A stretch of DNA of 64,000 nucleotides from Cylicocyclus nassatus (GCA_958299035.1 CATQJL010000316.1:33855441-33919440); one strand, 5' to 3'. Counted from the stretch's first letter, positions 11,241-23,550 are shown. The notes: a model not told the origin generated them from the sequence alone. A program made the numbers and translations.

Positions 11241-12707
11241 CAATAATCGAACATCAGGAAGAGTCCTTGATTTTGCTTGAGGAGATGAGGAGAAGTAGTT
11301 ATACGAGGAGTTTGCAAGCTCATCATTGCGCTTCACTAAAGTCGAAATGCGGGCTTCTGAATCATCAAGAGCTGCTTGCTTAGCGCACAAAGAAACAGAT
11401 AAGTTTTTGATTCTCTCCTGAGCGTCCAAAAGTTCTTGCGAGGAATCTTGAGGAGTGATGTTCATTATTCTAGGAGATGACCTACGCAAAGAAGTACGAG
11501 GCGAACGATAACGATTGGTTGAAGAACGCGTACCTCCCGAGGAACGTCGAACTTTGGATGGGCATTGTTGTGCCATGTGGCCGAGTCCTCCGCAAGAATA
11601 GCATTGTGTTCGACTAGGAATACCGGGGCGTCGATTGTCTTGAAGCGGTCGTGGCGATATCCTTCCCTGAAAACGGCTATATCTAGGTGAAGCCCTTACA
11701 TTTTGACGAGTAACTTTTTTAGGACCACGTTGTGATTGGGACCTTGGGGTTATGGTGTTAACGGGGATATTACGAGAGGCTGACAAAGAATGTATAGGAT
11801 GATCAGTTACTGGTGACAACTCCTCCACAATTTGCGCTTTCTCCACCGCCTGCTGAAAGGTTGAAGGGTTGGCTAGCTCTACCTGATAGCGCACTTCCGA
11901 TCGCAAACGGGCTACAAACTCTTCTAGCATTCGTTCCTGTAACCTAGCTGGATCCTGACCTGGGTTCGCCGGGCGTACTAGCTGAAAGGGTGAATCAGCT
12001 AATCATCCTTTGCGATCCGCAAAGGATGCACCTGATTCACCTGGCGCCTGTTTACAAACTGAAAGGGACCTGCGAGCCAAATTGCGCCTGTGGGGTCCTT
12101 CGTAATATCTTTCTAAATGCGCAACTACGGTATCGTAGTCTTGACGCTGCTCTGTCGTTAACTCCTCCACTTTGTCTCGTGCAGCACCGTCAAGACTCCC
12201 GATAAGATAGTTAGCTTTGAGCTTTGGTGTCAACGGTACGCTGCGCATATTCTGAATATCCTCGAAACGACGAAGCCAGACCGAAAACGGTGTGGGGTCC
12301 TTATTAGCGCCAGTGCAATAAGGTATCTCAGGTAGTCGAGAACCTTCTGATGATCGAGGGGTCCCGGGCAGCTGATCTATCCTTTGACCCACAGCATTGA
12401 AAGAATTATTAAGGTTAGTGATTAACGACTGATTACTATCATTCACTTGCCTTGCCAACGTAACGGTGGCCGCCTTCGCGTCCTTCCATGCATCTGTGAT
12501 CGCCGATGCCGTTGCGTCCCGTAACGTCTTGACTTCGCGTCCAATGACAAACGCATCGTCAGCAACCTGACTGAAAGTCTGCTTGACTTGGCGAGCGAAC
12601 TCGCATTCTTCTGCGGATGACGGGGCTTCAGCCCTGGACACTGACTGTGCACGCGATCGCTTTGGAGGTCTTGGAGATCCCATGGAATCTGAAACAACGA
12701 AATTCAT
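11241..12707 (-). pseudogene. Gypsy gag (capsid and zinc knuckle)
   Basis: Gag forms the particle and binds RNA. The N-terminal half (from the Met at 12707) has a helical region, then a capsid core with FSVWLRRFEDI and KANYLIGSLDGAARDKVEEL, typical of gypsy gag. A TGA at 12003-12005 interrupts it. The same frame resumes (LEEFVARLRSEVRYQVEL) and carries one CCHC zinc knuckle, C-X2-C-X4-H-X4-C (CYSCGGLGHMAQQC, about 11560-11605), in a basic Arg/Ser-rich region. A short coiled-coil-like stretch (about 11300-11430) follows. The frame runs on directly into the env-like segment. Confidence 0.9.
11984..12055. repeat. Short inverted duplication that introduces the gag stop
   Basis: TGAATCAG and CATCCTTTGCG recur inverted as GCAAAGGATG and CTGATTCA around a four-base centre at about 12016-12019. 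The extra sequence lies where gag homologues read straight through and supplies the TGA. It looks like a local template-switch insertion. A structured stop-readthrough signal is a less likely alternative. Confidence 0.5.
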
Positions 12708-14290
12708 AATGAGAGAGTCCTAGTTATTCAACACGTATCGATGTATAACGTATTAAAAGCACATCAATTATTCAGGGCAGTACGTGAGGGTAAATTCGAA
12801 ATTAGCTTCACGCGAAAAACCGAGCGAGGAACAGACCGCAACGAGAACGAAGAAGATGACTGGTAGGAGGGTCTTCGCAACGTGGAGGAGCAAAAAATCG
12901 GCTGAATCAGAATTTCACAAAACAAAAGGGCAAATACTGTAGCTTCCAAACAAAGAAAAAGAATGGGAATCACGTGAAGTTGTATTCAGATGAAAAGCTG
13001 TTTACTACAGAAATACGGTAGTTTCAATTTGAAAAACCTAAGTACAAGCGTCTGCATGGGAAAGAAAAGCTTACATTCAAAACACTACCGTAACCTGTTT
13101 TGCTCGTAACTGCAGAACATACTAGAACAACAAGATGCTGCAGAATCAAAAAGATTTGAAGAACAAGCTAGCTTGCAACAATGGCCAAGAGTAAACGCAT
13201 ATGGCCATGTGTGACGAGGACAGAATGAAGATGAGTAAGTAACATATGGCAAGAATCGGGGCGTTCCGCCACACTCGCGATTGCGCAAGACCAGAGCGCA
13301 TAGAGAAGATCGAGCAATCACATAGAATAACAGAATATAACTAGCACTTACGATGCGGACAAGTTGAAAAGTTATCTTATATATAAAGCTGAATGTCTGT
13401 CTGTATGTATGTCTGTATGTCTGTCTGTACGTATGTGCGGAATAGAAATTTTTATTTCTGAACCGATCGGGACCAAACTTGGCACACATATACTTCGGGG
13501 CAGGGAGCGTGTCATAGGCTACTACTTCTGTCTCTCGCGTAGCCCATGGAGGGTTCAATTCCCTCCCGGGCCGAAAGCTTTGCAACGTTCCAGCGGACTA
13601 CTGCATGGTATACCATGCCTACCCTCCGTTAATACTCCCATTTGCAAGCCGGGACGCGCCGAATCCGTCGCTTATTGGGGGGTTCTCTTGGCCCTCCTGC
13701 CTCTCGAAAGGGGGGTGGGGGGGGGGGGCCCAACGAAGCTATAAAAAGTCCCGGGTTTTGGAGGATCTATGATAGAAATAATGTACATTTCCCTGAAACT
13801 TGGAAAGCAATAAACTGCCGCTTTATTTTCCTTATGCACCAGGGGCCCTAGCTAATTATCAAATGCAGATATCTGTCTCCAAATCAAAAGTCTTAGCGGC
13901 ATGCCGAATATTGTAACTGCATAACCCCACACAACTGCATTTAGCGGCAACGACGGATAAGCGAACATGATCCTCAGCACAACGAGATTTGCACGCGCGC
14001 AGAAAACTCAACCAAAAATGGCCCCTTCAAATAACCAGAACCGAAGCTTCGGAACCACAATAGGCGTTGAAACTCGTTCAAATATGTTGCAGACGTCTGC
14101 GTGTACCACGCCAGTAAACAAAGGCATGCCAAACAAAAGGAGATCTCGGAGAAACTCCAAAACTTGCAGATGCCTCTGTCTACCATTCAAATTGTCGGCT
14201 TCCAAAATGGCCAGTTTTCGAAGTCGACAAATAACGGACTTATTGAACAAAACTCAACTCACCCAAGCTGACCGTCCTTCCCGTCCGACT
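12708..14290 (-). other. Long leader of the gypsy element
   Basis: About 1.6 kb lies between the primer binding site and gag. No recognisable coding domain is present on either strand. It includes a Helentron/HINE-like segment from about 13372, a G-run near 13705-13730, and unassigned sequence at 12708-13371 and 13860-14290. Confidence 0.6.
13372..13530 (+). mobile_element. Helentron/HINE-like repeat with GTCT tetranucleotide array
   Basis: A TTATCTTATATATAAAGC start is followed by GAATGTCTGTCTGTATG-type tetranucleotides, then ACCAAACTTGGCACACATA and a CATAGGCTAC segment. The same order occurs at 56050-56355. GTCT arrays in this arrangement are known from Helitron-like non-autonomous repeats. 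The right end is not clear here. Peptides read from this segment (CLSVCMSV) are repeat artefacts. Confidence 0.5.
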
Positions 14291-14309
14291 ATCCACACTC
14301 GCTGCTACC
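14290..14309 (-). other. Primer binding site
   Basis: On the minus strand, directly next to the end of the right LTR, the sequence reads TGGTAGCAGCGAGTGTGGA, with the first TG overlapping the repeat end. A TGG start complements the CCA 3' end of a tRNA. I cannot assign the tRNA species. Confidence 0.75.
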
Positions 14310-14594
14310 AGTAAAATAATGTGCCCTTCGCTGCTAAGCTACACGTTGAGAGTAGACCGGTTCATTATTCTAACGACAGAAGGCAGTATAGGAACATAAA
14401 CAATATCAATCTACTGGATCCTGATAGGTTGCAGAGTTGACGCTGATGACGGGGCAAACAGCAGCCCAGGGATATCAGAGGCGCCGCCGGTCGGTTACCG
14501 GACCTTGGAGTTTCTTCCCGAACCCCGCGCGTATCGGCCACGCCCTAAAAAGCATGACTCAGCACCGAACTCAATAGGGGTGCTTGTGCTCACA
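14310..14594 (-). repeat. 5' LTR of the gypsy element (right LTR)
   Basis: This is the 285-bp partner of 2048-2332. It drives transcription leftward. The AAAC duplication follows at 14595-14598. Confidence 0.95.
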
Positions 14595-14749
14595 AAACGT
14601 CTTTTTTTACACATGTCAAAGTCAACGAATTTATAGCGTTCAAGCCCGAAGAGACAGTTATGGGTGGGGTATGTAGAAAGTTGATGCGCGCTTACGTTGC
14701 TTGGGACGCAGTGCACATTGTGCTTGAATCTAACAACGAACTTTTTTTG

Positions 14750-14975
14750 TATCAGGCCGTGGGCATACCTCCGCGACTTTAGACGACGCCACGTGAACTG
14801 GCAATTTGCCAGATGTCTTCAAATTCAGCTGGCAAATCTCAAATGCGCAGCACGCAGGTTGATAAATGCGCTAGTTTTCGAACATTTGAACACCTTTTAG
14901 GGTGAGTCATGCACAACTGGACTATTGCCAAATCGCGTCGCAACTGAAATTGCTTGAGGTATGCCCAGGGCTTTA
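14750..14975. repeat. About 210-bp inverted-ended repeat (family R1)
   Basis: It starts with CATACCTC.CGCGA and ends with its inverse, CGACTGAAAT..CTTGAGGTATG. It also contains an AATTTGCCAGAT segment. Other copies are at about 24895-25110, 28100-28325, 36757-36985, half copies at about 60-145 and 39320-39410, and a relic at 51365-51445. It is a short non-coding element of unknown class, two per segmental unit. Confidence 0.6.
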
Positions 14976-16685
14976 TACTTTTGCGAAGTTGTAGACGCTC
15001 GTCTGCATATCCTAGCGAATCATCGTGGCGTGGCGAGACCGTGAACATCATTAGTAGAGATGGAATTCAATTTAAACTGAAGCAGAGCTCGAGAGCGTGT
15101 TTGAAGGCAATGCTTCTAATTCAGCACAATCAAGTGCGAGGAGAAGCACGGAACTTCTTTAAAACATGATGATTAAAACAAGAGTTACTATACCAGGGTT
15201 CTCCACTGCTTTCACCTCATGAAAACGATGTCTAGCTTATTTATATGCCACCATGGAGACTAATCTGCTCATCTTTAGTTGAAGCAGCAAAGGGTGAAGC
15301 TTGAAAAATGAAGCTTGATTTCCGCATATGTCTTCCTCAAAAAAGTGCTTGATGTTATTTTGGAAAATCGCTTTAGGATGAGAAAATTGCAATTATTAGG
15401 CTGGAAATTAGGTTTTGCAACTGGTTTCATAACTTCACTCTCTTTGGATATGGTGCACTCAAACTTTGGCATTATATAGAAAGCAATGTGATCTACAAGC
15501 GAGCACAAATTGTCCAAATCCTGAGCACGAAATAGAAAAGTTTCAGGCGTTTTTCGAAAACTAGTGAAATTTGAAAATTTTTGGGGTTTCAAGCTAAAAT
15601 GAAGTCGTTGGCAGCCTAGACCATGCGCAGTAATCCGGATTCGTTTACAGATTACTGCTGGAGGTTGACTACTTTGGTCTGTTAGGAAAGAAACAAAATT
15701 TAGGGGCATGTCGAGTTTTGGCGTCCTCATAAAGTCGAACGAGTCGATGTACGCAAGAGCTTCTGGGGACGACCTTCAATGACTAAAGAGTCCAAAGCTC
15801 AAATTCCGCCGAGACTTTACATACTTTACATAGTATTTGACCTGCCAGACGCGAATATCACATTTATTTGTTGAATCAACGCTTTTTTCCTTGTTTAAGG
15901 TGAGACCTCATATCCTACACCTACAAAAAGCCCTTATCACGCAATTTCACTATCGTTTTCGTGATCAGCATGTCGGATAACACCCCTATGCCAGGTTTCA
16001 GCCAAATCCGGCAAACTTTGAATTTTTCCCCTTCATACCATGCACCTACCGTTACCCTCACTGCGACGTCAGAATTTGATAGGACAGCAGCTGCACTTGT
16101 AGCTTACGTAATAACCAACTCAGTGGCAATTTGAGTGTGCCATGTTGAGTGAGGGGGAAGTTATGAAACCAGTTGCAAAACATGGTTTCCAACCTAATAT
16201 TTGTTACCTGATTTTAATTTATGGCTGGAATATCCGCGTAAGGTAAACTCTTCTACTCTAAAAATCTTTGCATGCACTCTGTGCTCTCATTGGGTACAAG
16301 AAGGTTGGTGCTTTCAAGAAAGTGGACACTACATATAGTGACACTTTCTGAAGTTATCACCTAAATCTTACCACGCAAACTTGAGAGGATGCGTTATCTT
16401 GCCGAACTTCTCATTGGAAAGACGAAGGTGGATGTAAAGAGATGCAAATGTAATTCTTCCTGTTTATCCATTTGAAAATTGTGGCTATATGTGTCAAAAT
16501 AGAGGAAGGGAAATGACGAAAAATTTGTAGGTGATTATTATCTGCATCCTAATCAGAACGATGACTCCTTTCTGTTCACTTTATGGTTGCAATTTGAAAC
16601 TGCTTGCTGTATTATGAAAATTTTTTCTCATATAAACAAGAGTATTTGAAAGTCTAACAACTTCCTAGTATGAAATATAGAAGCT

Positions 16686-17065
16686 TGCATGATCGCGAGA
16701 GTCGGACGTGCATAAGGCCATGCAATGGTCACCACCAGGGTTGAGCAAGGGGTCAGGCGCAGACCGGCCGAAAACGACCCCCCCCCCCATGGTCGTGCAT
16801 GATCGCGAGAGTCGGACGTGCGTACGGCCATGCAATAGCCACCACGCACGTCCGATGTCACTGAGGCAGATGCCAAACTTATCCTGTTCAAGCCGTCCGG
16901 CTCACTCATTTGCTATTGGTTAGATCAATGCAATGGCCAATAGCGGAGGGGTGAACGTAATGAACCTGTTGAAGGGTAAGTCTGGCTCTAATACCTGAGT
17001 GTGGGACGACATCGGACTTGCGCGGCGCCATGGCCGTACGCACGTCCGACTCTCGCGATCATGCA
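16686..17065. mobile_element. MITE with GC-rich long terminal inverted repeats
   Basis: Left TGCATGATCGCGAGAGTCGG is repeated inverted at the right end (CCGACTCTCGCGATCATGCA). The left terminus also occurs a second time at about 16796. It is absent from the matching places in copies 2 and 3. The target duplication is not clear and there is no coding capacity. Confidence 0.65.
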
Positions 17066-17235
17066 GGCCTTTATATTAGGAATTTTGCGGTCAAATTTCG
17101 CGGTCCTTCAAGCACCTATTTGTAGAGCTGAATTCAGCATAGATTTCACTATAGAGGGATCCATATATCACCAATCGCTCCATTTGCATACGATCGCGAT
17201 AGAAATCAAGAAATGAGGCCTTGAATACATTTATT

Positions 17236-20200
17236 TTATCTGAATGTTTTATTCGAATATCTTATTCGAATTTGTATATGAATGAAATTCGAATTCAAAT
17301 TAGTCGAGCTTGTTGCAGAGCCAACTGTTGAGTATCAAGCTCGCTTCGTCTGCATTGTTTTTCGCAAAACACGATAATGCATCGTTTTGCAGCGGTTATC
17401 ATCTTTGAACTGTATGGAAACCCGCATCTCTCCATCTGCTTTGATAGTTAAAAATATAGGTGTGGAATTCATTGATTGCTTTTTCGATCAATGAGACAGT
17501 TCGCACTGCTGTTGGCACCAAATCTGCAAAAAAAGACAATCTTAAAAATTAACTTCATGGTCCGCGTTCATATAATGGAAGAGTGTTGGCATGCCTGCTT
17601 CACTTTCCTTGCGTTGCTCATGCAAGGGTCCACATTAGTGAGCACTCTTGCTTGTAAAATCATATTGCACTCCTGTTTTTCATCTTAGAGACTTTTCGCG
17701 AATGACGGTGTATTTTGAGAAAAGGACGTTGCAGCTGTAGTGGAGGAATAGACGACTGCTAACTTTTGCAGTTATATTAAGAAAGTTCTTTCTGTTTTTT
17801 CAACCTATCATAAAAACTCGTAGAATGAAGCCAGGCAAACGTCTCAAGCACTGTCCGACGCAGCTTTCCTTCATCTTTTAGCGGTCTTGTGTGTTCTTGT
17901 GCTGGTTACCCTTTCATACTGAAATAATTGTCGAAATTTCGCGTAAACATGGTGCAAAGCAGTGAAATTTTTTAGCATCTTCGTTGGCTTTCCAAAATTT
18001 TGAAGTTTTATTTCTGATGCTATCAAAATCCACATTTGGTTATCTAAAACCTGCAGAACATCATGCGGAGCAGAGCTAAAGTGTCATTCGATGCAGCTTT
18101 CTTTTTTCCCGTTTTGATAGTCGTTTCTTCCCATTTCAGCATCTGGTTGTTATGCAAAAATTGCTTTTGGAAAGAGGAAGAAAAACTGCGCCTGTTTTTG
18201 CTTAAGGCATTTGTCTGTCTTTATTCCACGTGTTTTTATGAAAGCTTAAATGAACGGAAAGAACCTTCGGAACCACCTAATATCACCGTAAAATAAAGTT
18301 TTGTTAGTAGACAGCACATAATAGTTTTTTTTATCACAGTGCACTCGAGATTTTTACGGAAGCTGGCAGGCATTTTAACACTGGGCGCTATCAGTCTATC
18401 AACTCTATAGTAATCGAGAAATAGGCAAAGTTGATCAATAAGCAAGTGATCTTACAATTAGCATACAACTTGAAGTTGAGATTATCTGAAATTTTTTCTT
18501 AAACAAAGCAGATCTTTTTTATTCCAATCAAGAAAATGATGGTGACTGAAATATCAGATTTGAACGGCAAATACCATCTTGCGATCCATATGCAGCAGCA
18601 GCAGTAGGGGAGGTGGCGGCACAACCCACCGCCACCGCTTACTGAAAGACCACCACCACCGCCACCACCGTCTCCACCTTCAGCCACTGATGCACCTACA
18701 GACGTCTGCGTGAGACGATAGCAACAAGCTCTTCTTTCTCAAACTACGATCAGAAAAAAAGTTACAAGAGAGCGTTATGTAATGTCTCCAAGAAGACGCT
18801 GACGTCCTAGGTACTGGTTCCAACCTCCACCGGCTCCACCACCTCTGACAATCACCACCACCGCGCCACCGCCGCCGCTGCGCCCAGCAGTGAAATACAA
18901 ATTTGTGTACCACCGTCAACCCTGGTACAGTTACAACATATACGCCGCCAAGGTTCACTGCACTAACACTAGCGTTCCTTGCTCGATAGCCGCTGGAGAT
19001 GCCTGTAATTTTTCAATTTTATGTCACATTAAACTTGTAATTTTGGTACAAATCCACGATGATAAAGTTTACGCACACATAGCAAATTTGATAAGACTTG
19101 GTTATATCTTGCTTTTCGTAATCCTTCAACGCAAAGACGGTAGCTGGTGTTGTGATGAGCTTTACTGACACCTACGGAACTGGCAAAATTGGTATGCTTT
19201 GTGCTCAAGGCGGTGCTCAAGTGACGAGAGTGGGGCTTGTAAGAAGGAAAAGATTTACATTTACATAATGCAAATTAAGAAACGCGATCAGATTAGATTC
19301 CATGAGTTACAAATTATAATTCTGATATTTTCTCGTATTAATGCAACTAAAGCCTGGGAAGTGGCAAATATGATAGAATATAACTTTTTACACTGAACAT
19401 ATAGATAATTTTCGAATAAAAATCTTTGAAGAGAAGCAAAACTTCAGGAGCTACTACGATTTTTAGCCCGCGATATCATTCATGGATAAGATTTGTGAAG
19501 ACTGTTAAAAGCTTTGGTCTTTTCATTAGAAAATGTCACTGTAACTTTTGAGGGATTATACTCTATGAGGTCCATCTTCGAGTTGCGCAGGCTAATCAAA
19601 GTTATTTACGAAAGCAAATCAGCTATCAGTACTTCGTTCGTATACTAAGAAAATTCACAGGGTGCGGGAAATACGGTCTCTCAAAGTAGAGCTTAGAGGG
19701 TTGGTGTGATTCCTAGAATATTTTGGTAAAAGATCTCAAGATAAATTACATTGCAGTTTTTTACCAAAAATGGCAGCAAAACCCTACATCGTCTTTTGAT
19801 GGACTCTTATTCACAGCGGATTCCCATATCATTTTTTTTTATAACTTCTTTTACAACTGTGAAGATTTTTGTAGGATTTTCCGTTCTGAGCGAGTTTGAG
19901 AAATCACTTACTGCTTAAGATATGTGGTAGTGATTTCGAGCTATCCTAAATATAGCCAATCCACAGATGCGCTTAAAGAAAATTGTGATGTCCTTCGCGT
20001 AGGAGTTGCTGCGGCGCAACAGGATGCGATCAGAAAACGTGGCACAATTACGTAAAGTCGTTTATGGACTCGAAGTTATTTAGAAAAACGAGAAATTCTA
20101 TTCAGTGCTCCCCAAAATCTCGGGTAGCTAGAAGCTAAATAGTAAAGCAAGAGGGAATCAAATCAGCCCCTTTTTGAGCATTCTTGCGACCCGCCCAAAA

Positions 20201-20340
20201 CGAGATTTTCCTTTTTGTCTAAAATCTCAAGTTATTGCTCCCTAATAAGTATAGAATATTAGAGAAGAGGGTATGCACTACATACTAGCTCAATTCAAAT
20301 TTTATACCATTTCTGGTATTTTATCCCCGGTCGAAAATCG
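17236..20340. repeat. Segmental repeat block C, copy 1
   Basis: It is homologous to 31550-35400 and, as far as it is preserved, to 41880-48087. Compared with copies 2 and 3 it lacks about 320 bases near 18150, a deletion in copy 1. It holds the proline-rich open frame at 18640-19035. Apart from that, 19200-20340 shows nothing I can name. Confidence 0.75.
18640..19035 (+). other. Proline-rich open region, copy 1 (possible gene)
   Basis: A plus-strand frame reads a PPPPPPP run, a short stop-containing gap that could be a roughly 60-base intron (GTGAGA to TTACAAG), then a basic segment, PPPAPPPL, and a conserved tail with YHRQPWYSYNIYAAKV and spaced cysteines (CTNTSVPC, ACNF). The same layout with related sequence lies at 33265-33682. 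I recognise no family. The pattern could be a small secreted or cuticle-type protein, or a chance feature of a repeat. The opposite strand would give a glycine-rich frame. Copy 1 has a stop within its Arg-rich part, so it may be inactive. Confidence 0.3.
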
Positions 20341-20602
20341 TACTCAAATGTTGCGGCTTGATGGTCGCTGCAATCGCTACTTAATGAATGCACTCAAATG
20401 CAAAAACTTTTGAAAGTACTGTTTTGCTATTAACCATTATATCAAAAAAAGAAATACACGATTCAAAAACCGAATTTAGCACATATGCAAGGAAAACAAT
20501 GTAACTTTTGTAAACAAATGAGCAGTGTTGAGATAGTAAGCGCAGCAATAGTACTTGTACAATACCACCCGTAACTTGTAAAAAAAATGGCGGCGGCACT
20601 TA

Positions 20603-20768
20603 TAGGCTGTACCAACCAGCATCGGTAATGCGACGACGCGCCTGCGACAACTTGCGACGGTGCGGTGTGACGCGTGCGAACTCTGCTACGCGCTAAGGCA
20701 CGTCGCATGCGACGGTGCGTCGTCGCAAGTCATACTGGCACGGGACCGATGCTGGCTGATACAGCCTA
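20603..20768. mobile_element. 166-bp MITE nested in the left palindrome arm
   Basis: Its 23-bp ends begin TAGGCTGTAYCARCCAGC and it is flanked by TA duplications (20601-20602, 20769-20770). The right arm has the uninterrupted site. The interior is GC-rich with repeated CGACGGTGCG. It is non-coding and probably Tc1/mariner-related. Confidence 0.85.
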
Positions 20769-22446
20769 TAACTCACGCGGCGCCACCGCAGTTAGGTGAC
20801 AAACGCCGCGTCGCGCGACAAAGTTAGGCGGAAAAGCGGCATTTGCCGCATAACTTTGTCGCGCAACGCCTAACTTTTTTTTATAAAAAAGACCTTATCT
20901 TGATTCAAAATTTATGGATCCTATATATAAGAGTACCATTCAACTCAGCTCGGCGAGGCGCATCTTCCAGTATACAGATGTGCCTAGTTGTGGGATATAA
21001 GTTTTATTCCTGAAATTTTAGTGTAAATGGATCATTCAGTGTGTTGATTCCAGAGGCTACATACACATTCTGTTGAGCACTGCAGAAACAGGGCAGGTAT
21101 AGATTAAGAGTTCATTCTGCATGGATATGTGTGAAACTGGGCTTTTTCCGGCGGCCCAAAATGCAGGAAGACAAAGGGAAATGGTTGGAAATTGCATGAG
21201 AAGCACATATCACGAAATGCCGCGCGTGCTGTGCAATGTACAATACCACCCACAGAACGGGAGTTTCGCGAAATTCCAGAAATTTGGCGATTCGGGAATG
21301 TCGCAAATTATACAGGCCATAACTTCCTTCGGAATGAATATATTTTAAACCCGAAAGCAGCGTTGTGTTCAAGTCGTCAAGGCGAATCTTTCGACACACG
21401 TCATGTCATCCATATGTTTCCAGTTTTCTCAAATTTTTCTGAGGAGGTCCCTTTGCAAGTATGTAACGCAGCGCCTATCCAACATGAAAGCTTCTACTAA
21501 GCACCATTCGATAGTGCTCTTGTACATTATAGTGCGCTAAAAAGCTGCCGCAGACTTCTTTTCAAAAGAGAAAAAGGCGTTGGTAAATTCTGGAAAAATC
21601 ACTCGTTTCCAGACTCTACTCGCCGTAACTTTCTTTGGAGAAGATATTTTCTGAATCCGAAAAATGCAATGTGCTCAGCTCATCAAGGCAAATCTTTCAA
21701 TATGCAGAATGTCCTTGATATCTCGATTTCAGTATTCTCAAAACTTTGTGCGGGTGTCTCTTCGCAAAGGTATGAAGCAGCGCTTATTGCCCCCAGTAGT
21801 TTCAGAAAGAAATTTTCGATAGTACTTCCTCTGTAGATTATGGGACGCTAAAATTAGCCGCACACTTCTTTCCAAAGGAGTTAGAAGGGCTGGTGAATTC
21901 TGGAAAAATTATGTCGTTCTAAATTTTTCTCAACATAACTCTAAAATATGAAGCTCTCTTGCTAAGCAGATGTGATTTTCGCAATCAGCAGGTCGGATAA
22001 CCCTTATGAGCAAGTTTTTCAAGATGTTCGAGTAATTTCATTTTTTCTCGTTTTACGCTCGGAAGCTCGCCCATGAATTTTGGTCAAAATAGTGATACTC
22101 TTAAATTGTAAGGGAACTTCGCTTATAGAGGTTTTCGAACACGCTCTTTACGAAAATCAAGGTCTTTGAGGATTACAGGGTCTTTTTGGTGAGATACGGT
22201 GAGGGATTGTAACTGAATCACGAAAGTGCGTAACTTTGCCCACACTTCTGCGTATCTGTCAAAAAACTTGCTTGCTTGCTTGTCCAAGTCAAAGTTAGTA
22301 GGGACCGTTTCATCGAATGGTGTATACCTCAGTCTCCACTCTACAGAAATTGCCGAGTTACGAGCCTACAAAAACACATCCTCATGAATTTTGCCCAAAA
22401 TGTAAAGATCGCATATTTCGTCGAAAATCCACCGTGAGTGCTTGTA

Positions 22447-22629
22447 TGACACTCGCATTGCGGATATTGTGTTCGCTTCGCCCAAAGACTCCCACTGTAT
22501 TGAATATGGTACTTGCGTATGCTTCAGCTGCTCAGTTGAATATCGAAGCTATTTCGGTGGCTAGAACTCAAACTACGAAATCTAACACAATAAGATCCAT
22601 TAAGGACGTGAAAAGGTTTGAACGTGTTG
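22447..22629. other. Spacer of the 4 kb palindrome
   Basis: About 183 bases of unpaired sequence lie at the centre, where the arms stop matching. No gene or motif is recognised. The spacer would be the loop of a hairpin transcript. Confidence 0.7.
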
Positions 22630-23550
22630 CATAAGCACTCACGATGGAGTTTCGACGAAAAATGCGATCTTTACATTTTGGGCAAAATTCATGAGGATGT
22701 GTTTTCGTAGGCTCGTAACTCGGCGATTTCTGTAGAGTGAAGACTGAGGTATGCACCATTCGATGGAACGGTCCCTACTAACTTTGACTCATAAAAGCAA
22801 GCAGGCAAGTTTTTTGACAGATACGCGAGAAGTGTGGCCAAAGTTACGCACTTTCGTAATTCAGTTACAGTCACCTCACCGTATCTCACCAAAAAGACCC
22901 TGTAATCCTTAAAGACCACGAGTTTCGTAAAGAGCGTGTTCGAAAACCTCTATAAGCGAAGTTCCCTTACAATTCAAGAGTATCACTATTTTGACCAAAA
23001 TTCATGGGCGAGCTTCCGAGCGTAAAACGAGAAAAAATGAAATTACTCGAACATCTTGAAAAACTTGCTCATAAGGGTTATCCGACCTGCTGATTGCGAA
23101 AATCACATCTGCTTAGCAAGAGAGCTTCATATTTTAGAGTTATGTTGAGAAAAATTTAGAACGACATGATTTTTCCAGAATTCACCAGCCCTTCTAACTC
23201 CTTTGGAAAGAAGTGTGCGGCTAATTTTAGCGTCCCATAATCTACAGAGGAAGTACTATCGAAAATTTCTTTCTGAAACTACTGGGGGCAATAAGCGCTG
23301 CTTCACACCTTTGCGAAGAGACACCCGCACAAAGTTTTGAGAATACTGAAATCGAGATATCAAGGACATTCTGCATATTGAAAGATTTGCCTTGATGAGC
23401 TGAGCACATTGCATTTTTCGGATTCAGAAAATATCTTCTCCAAAGAAAGTTACGGCGAGTAGAGTCTGGAAACGAGTGATTTTTCCAGAATTTACCAACG
23501 CATTTTTCTCTTTTGAAAAGAAGTCTGCGGCAGCTTTTTAGCGCACCATG

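Larger units (their letters stand above)
2048..14594 (-). mobile_element. Ty3/gypsy LTR retrotransposon with helicase module
   Basis: This is a complete LTR-to-LTR element of about 12.5 kb on the minus strand. It is flanked by AAAC duplications (2044-2047 and 14595-14598). The equivalent uninterrupted sequence is visible near 27935 and 39155. The order from the right is: LTR, primer binding site, long leader, gag with zinc knuckle, env-like ectodomain, protease, RT, RNase H, integrase, Ser/Pro-rich frame, unknown region, UPF1-like helicase, polypurine tract, LTR. RT before integrase fits Ty3/gypsy. The two LTRs are 285 bp each with two differences that I can see, which suggests a recent insertion. 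Even so, the coding frames hold several stops and frameshifts, so this copy is probably not autonomous. The length is about double a usual gypsy element because of the added downstream genes and leader. Confidence 0.93.
14595..17235. repeat. Segmental repeat block B, copy 1
   Basis: It is homologous to about 27935-29700 and 39155-40660 (for example the stretches at 14600-15170, 15230-15400 and 16200-16650). About 15400-16200 holds extra or diverged sequence. The open frames do not survive between copies and I see no gene. It carries a private MITE at 16686-17065. Confidence 0.75.

Noticed and set aside
10890..11383. Plus-strand open frames opposite gag and the env-like region
   Set aside because: They are antisense shadows of the retrotransposon genes.
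13545..13575. Possible tRNA gene from a T-arm-like hairpin
   Set aside because: No matching acceptor stem, D-arm or anticodon arm is found at tRNA distances.
13085..13744. Open frames on both strands through the GTCT array
   Set aside because: They are produced by the tetranucleotide repeat and contain no domain.
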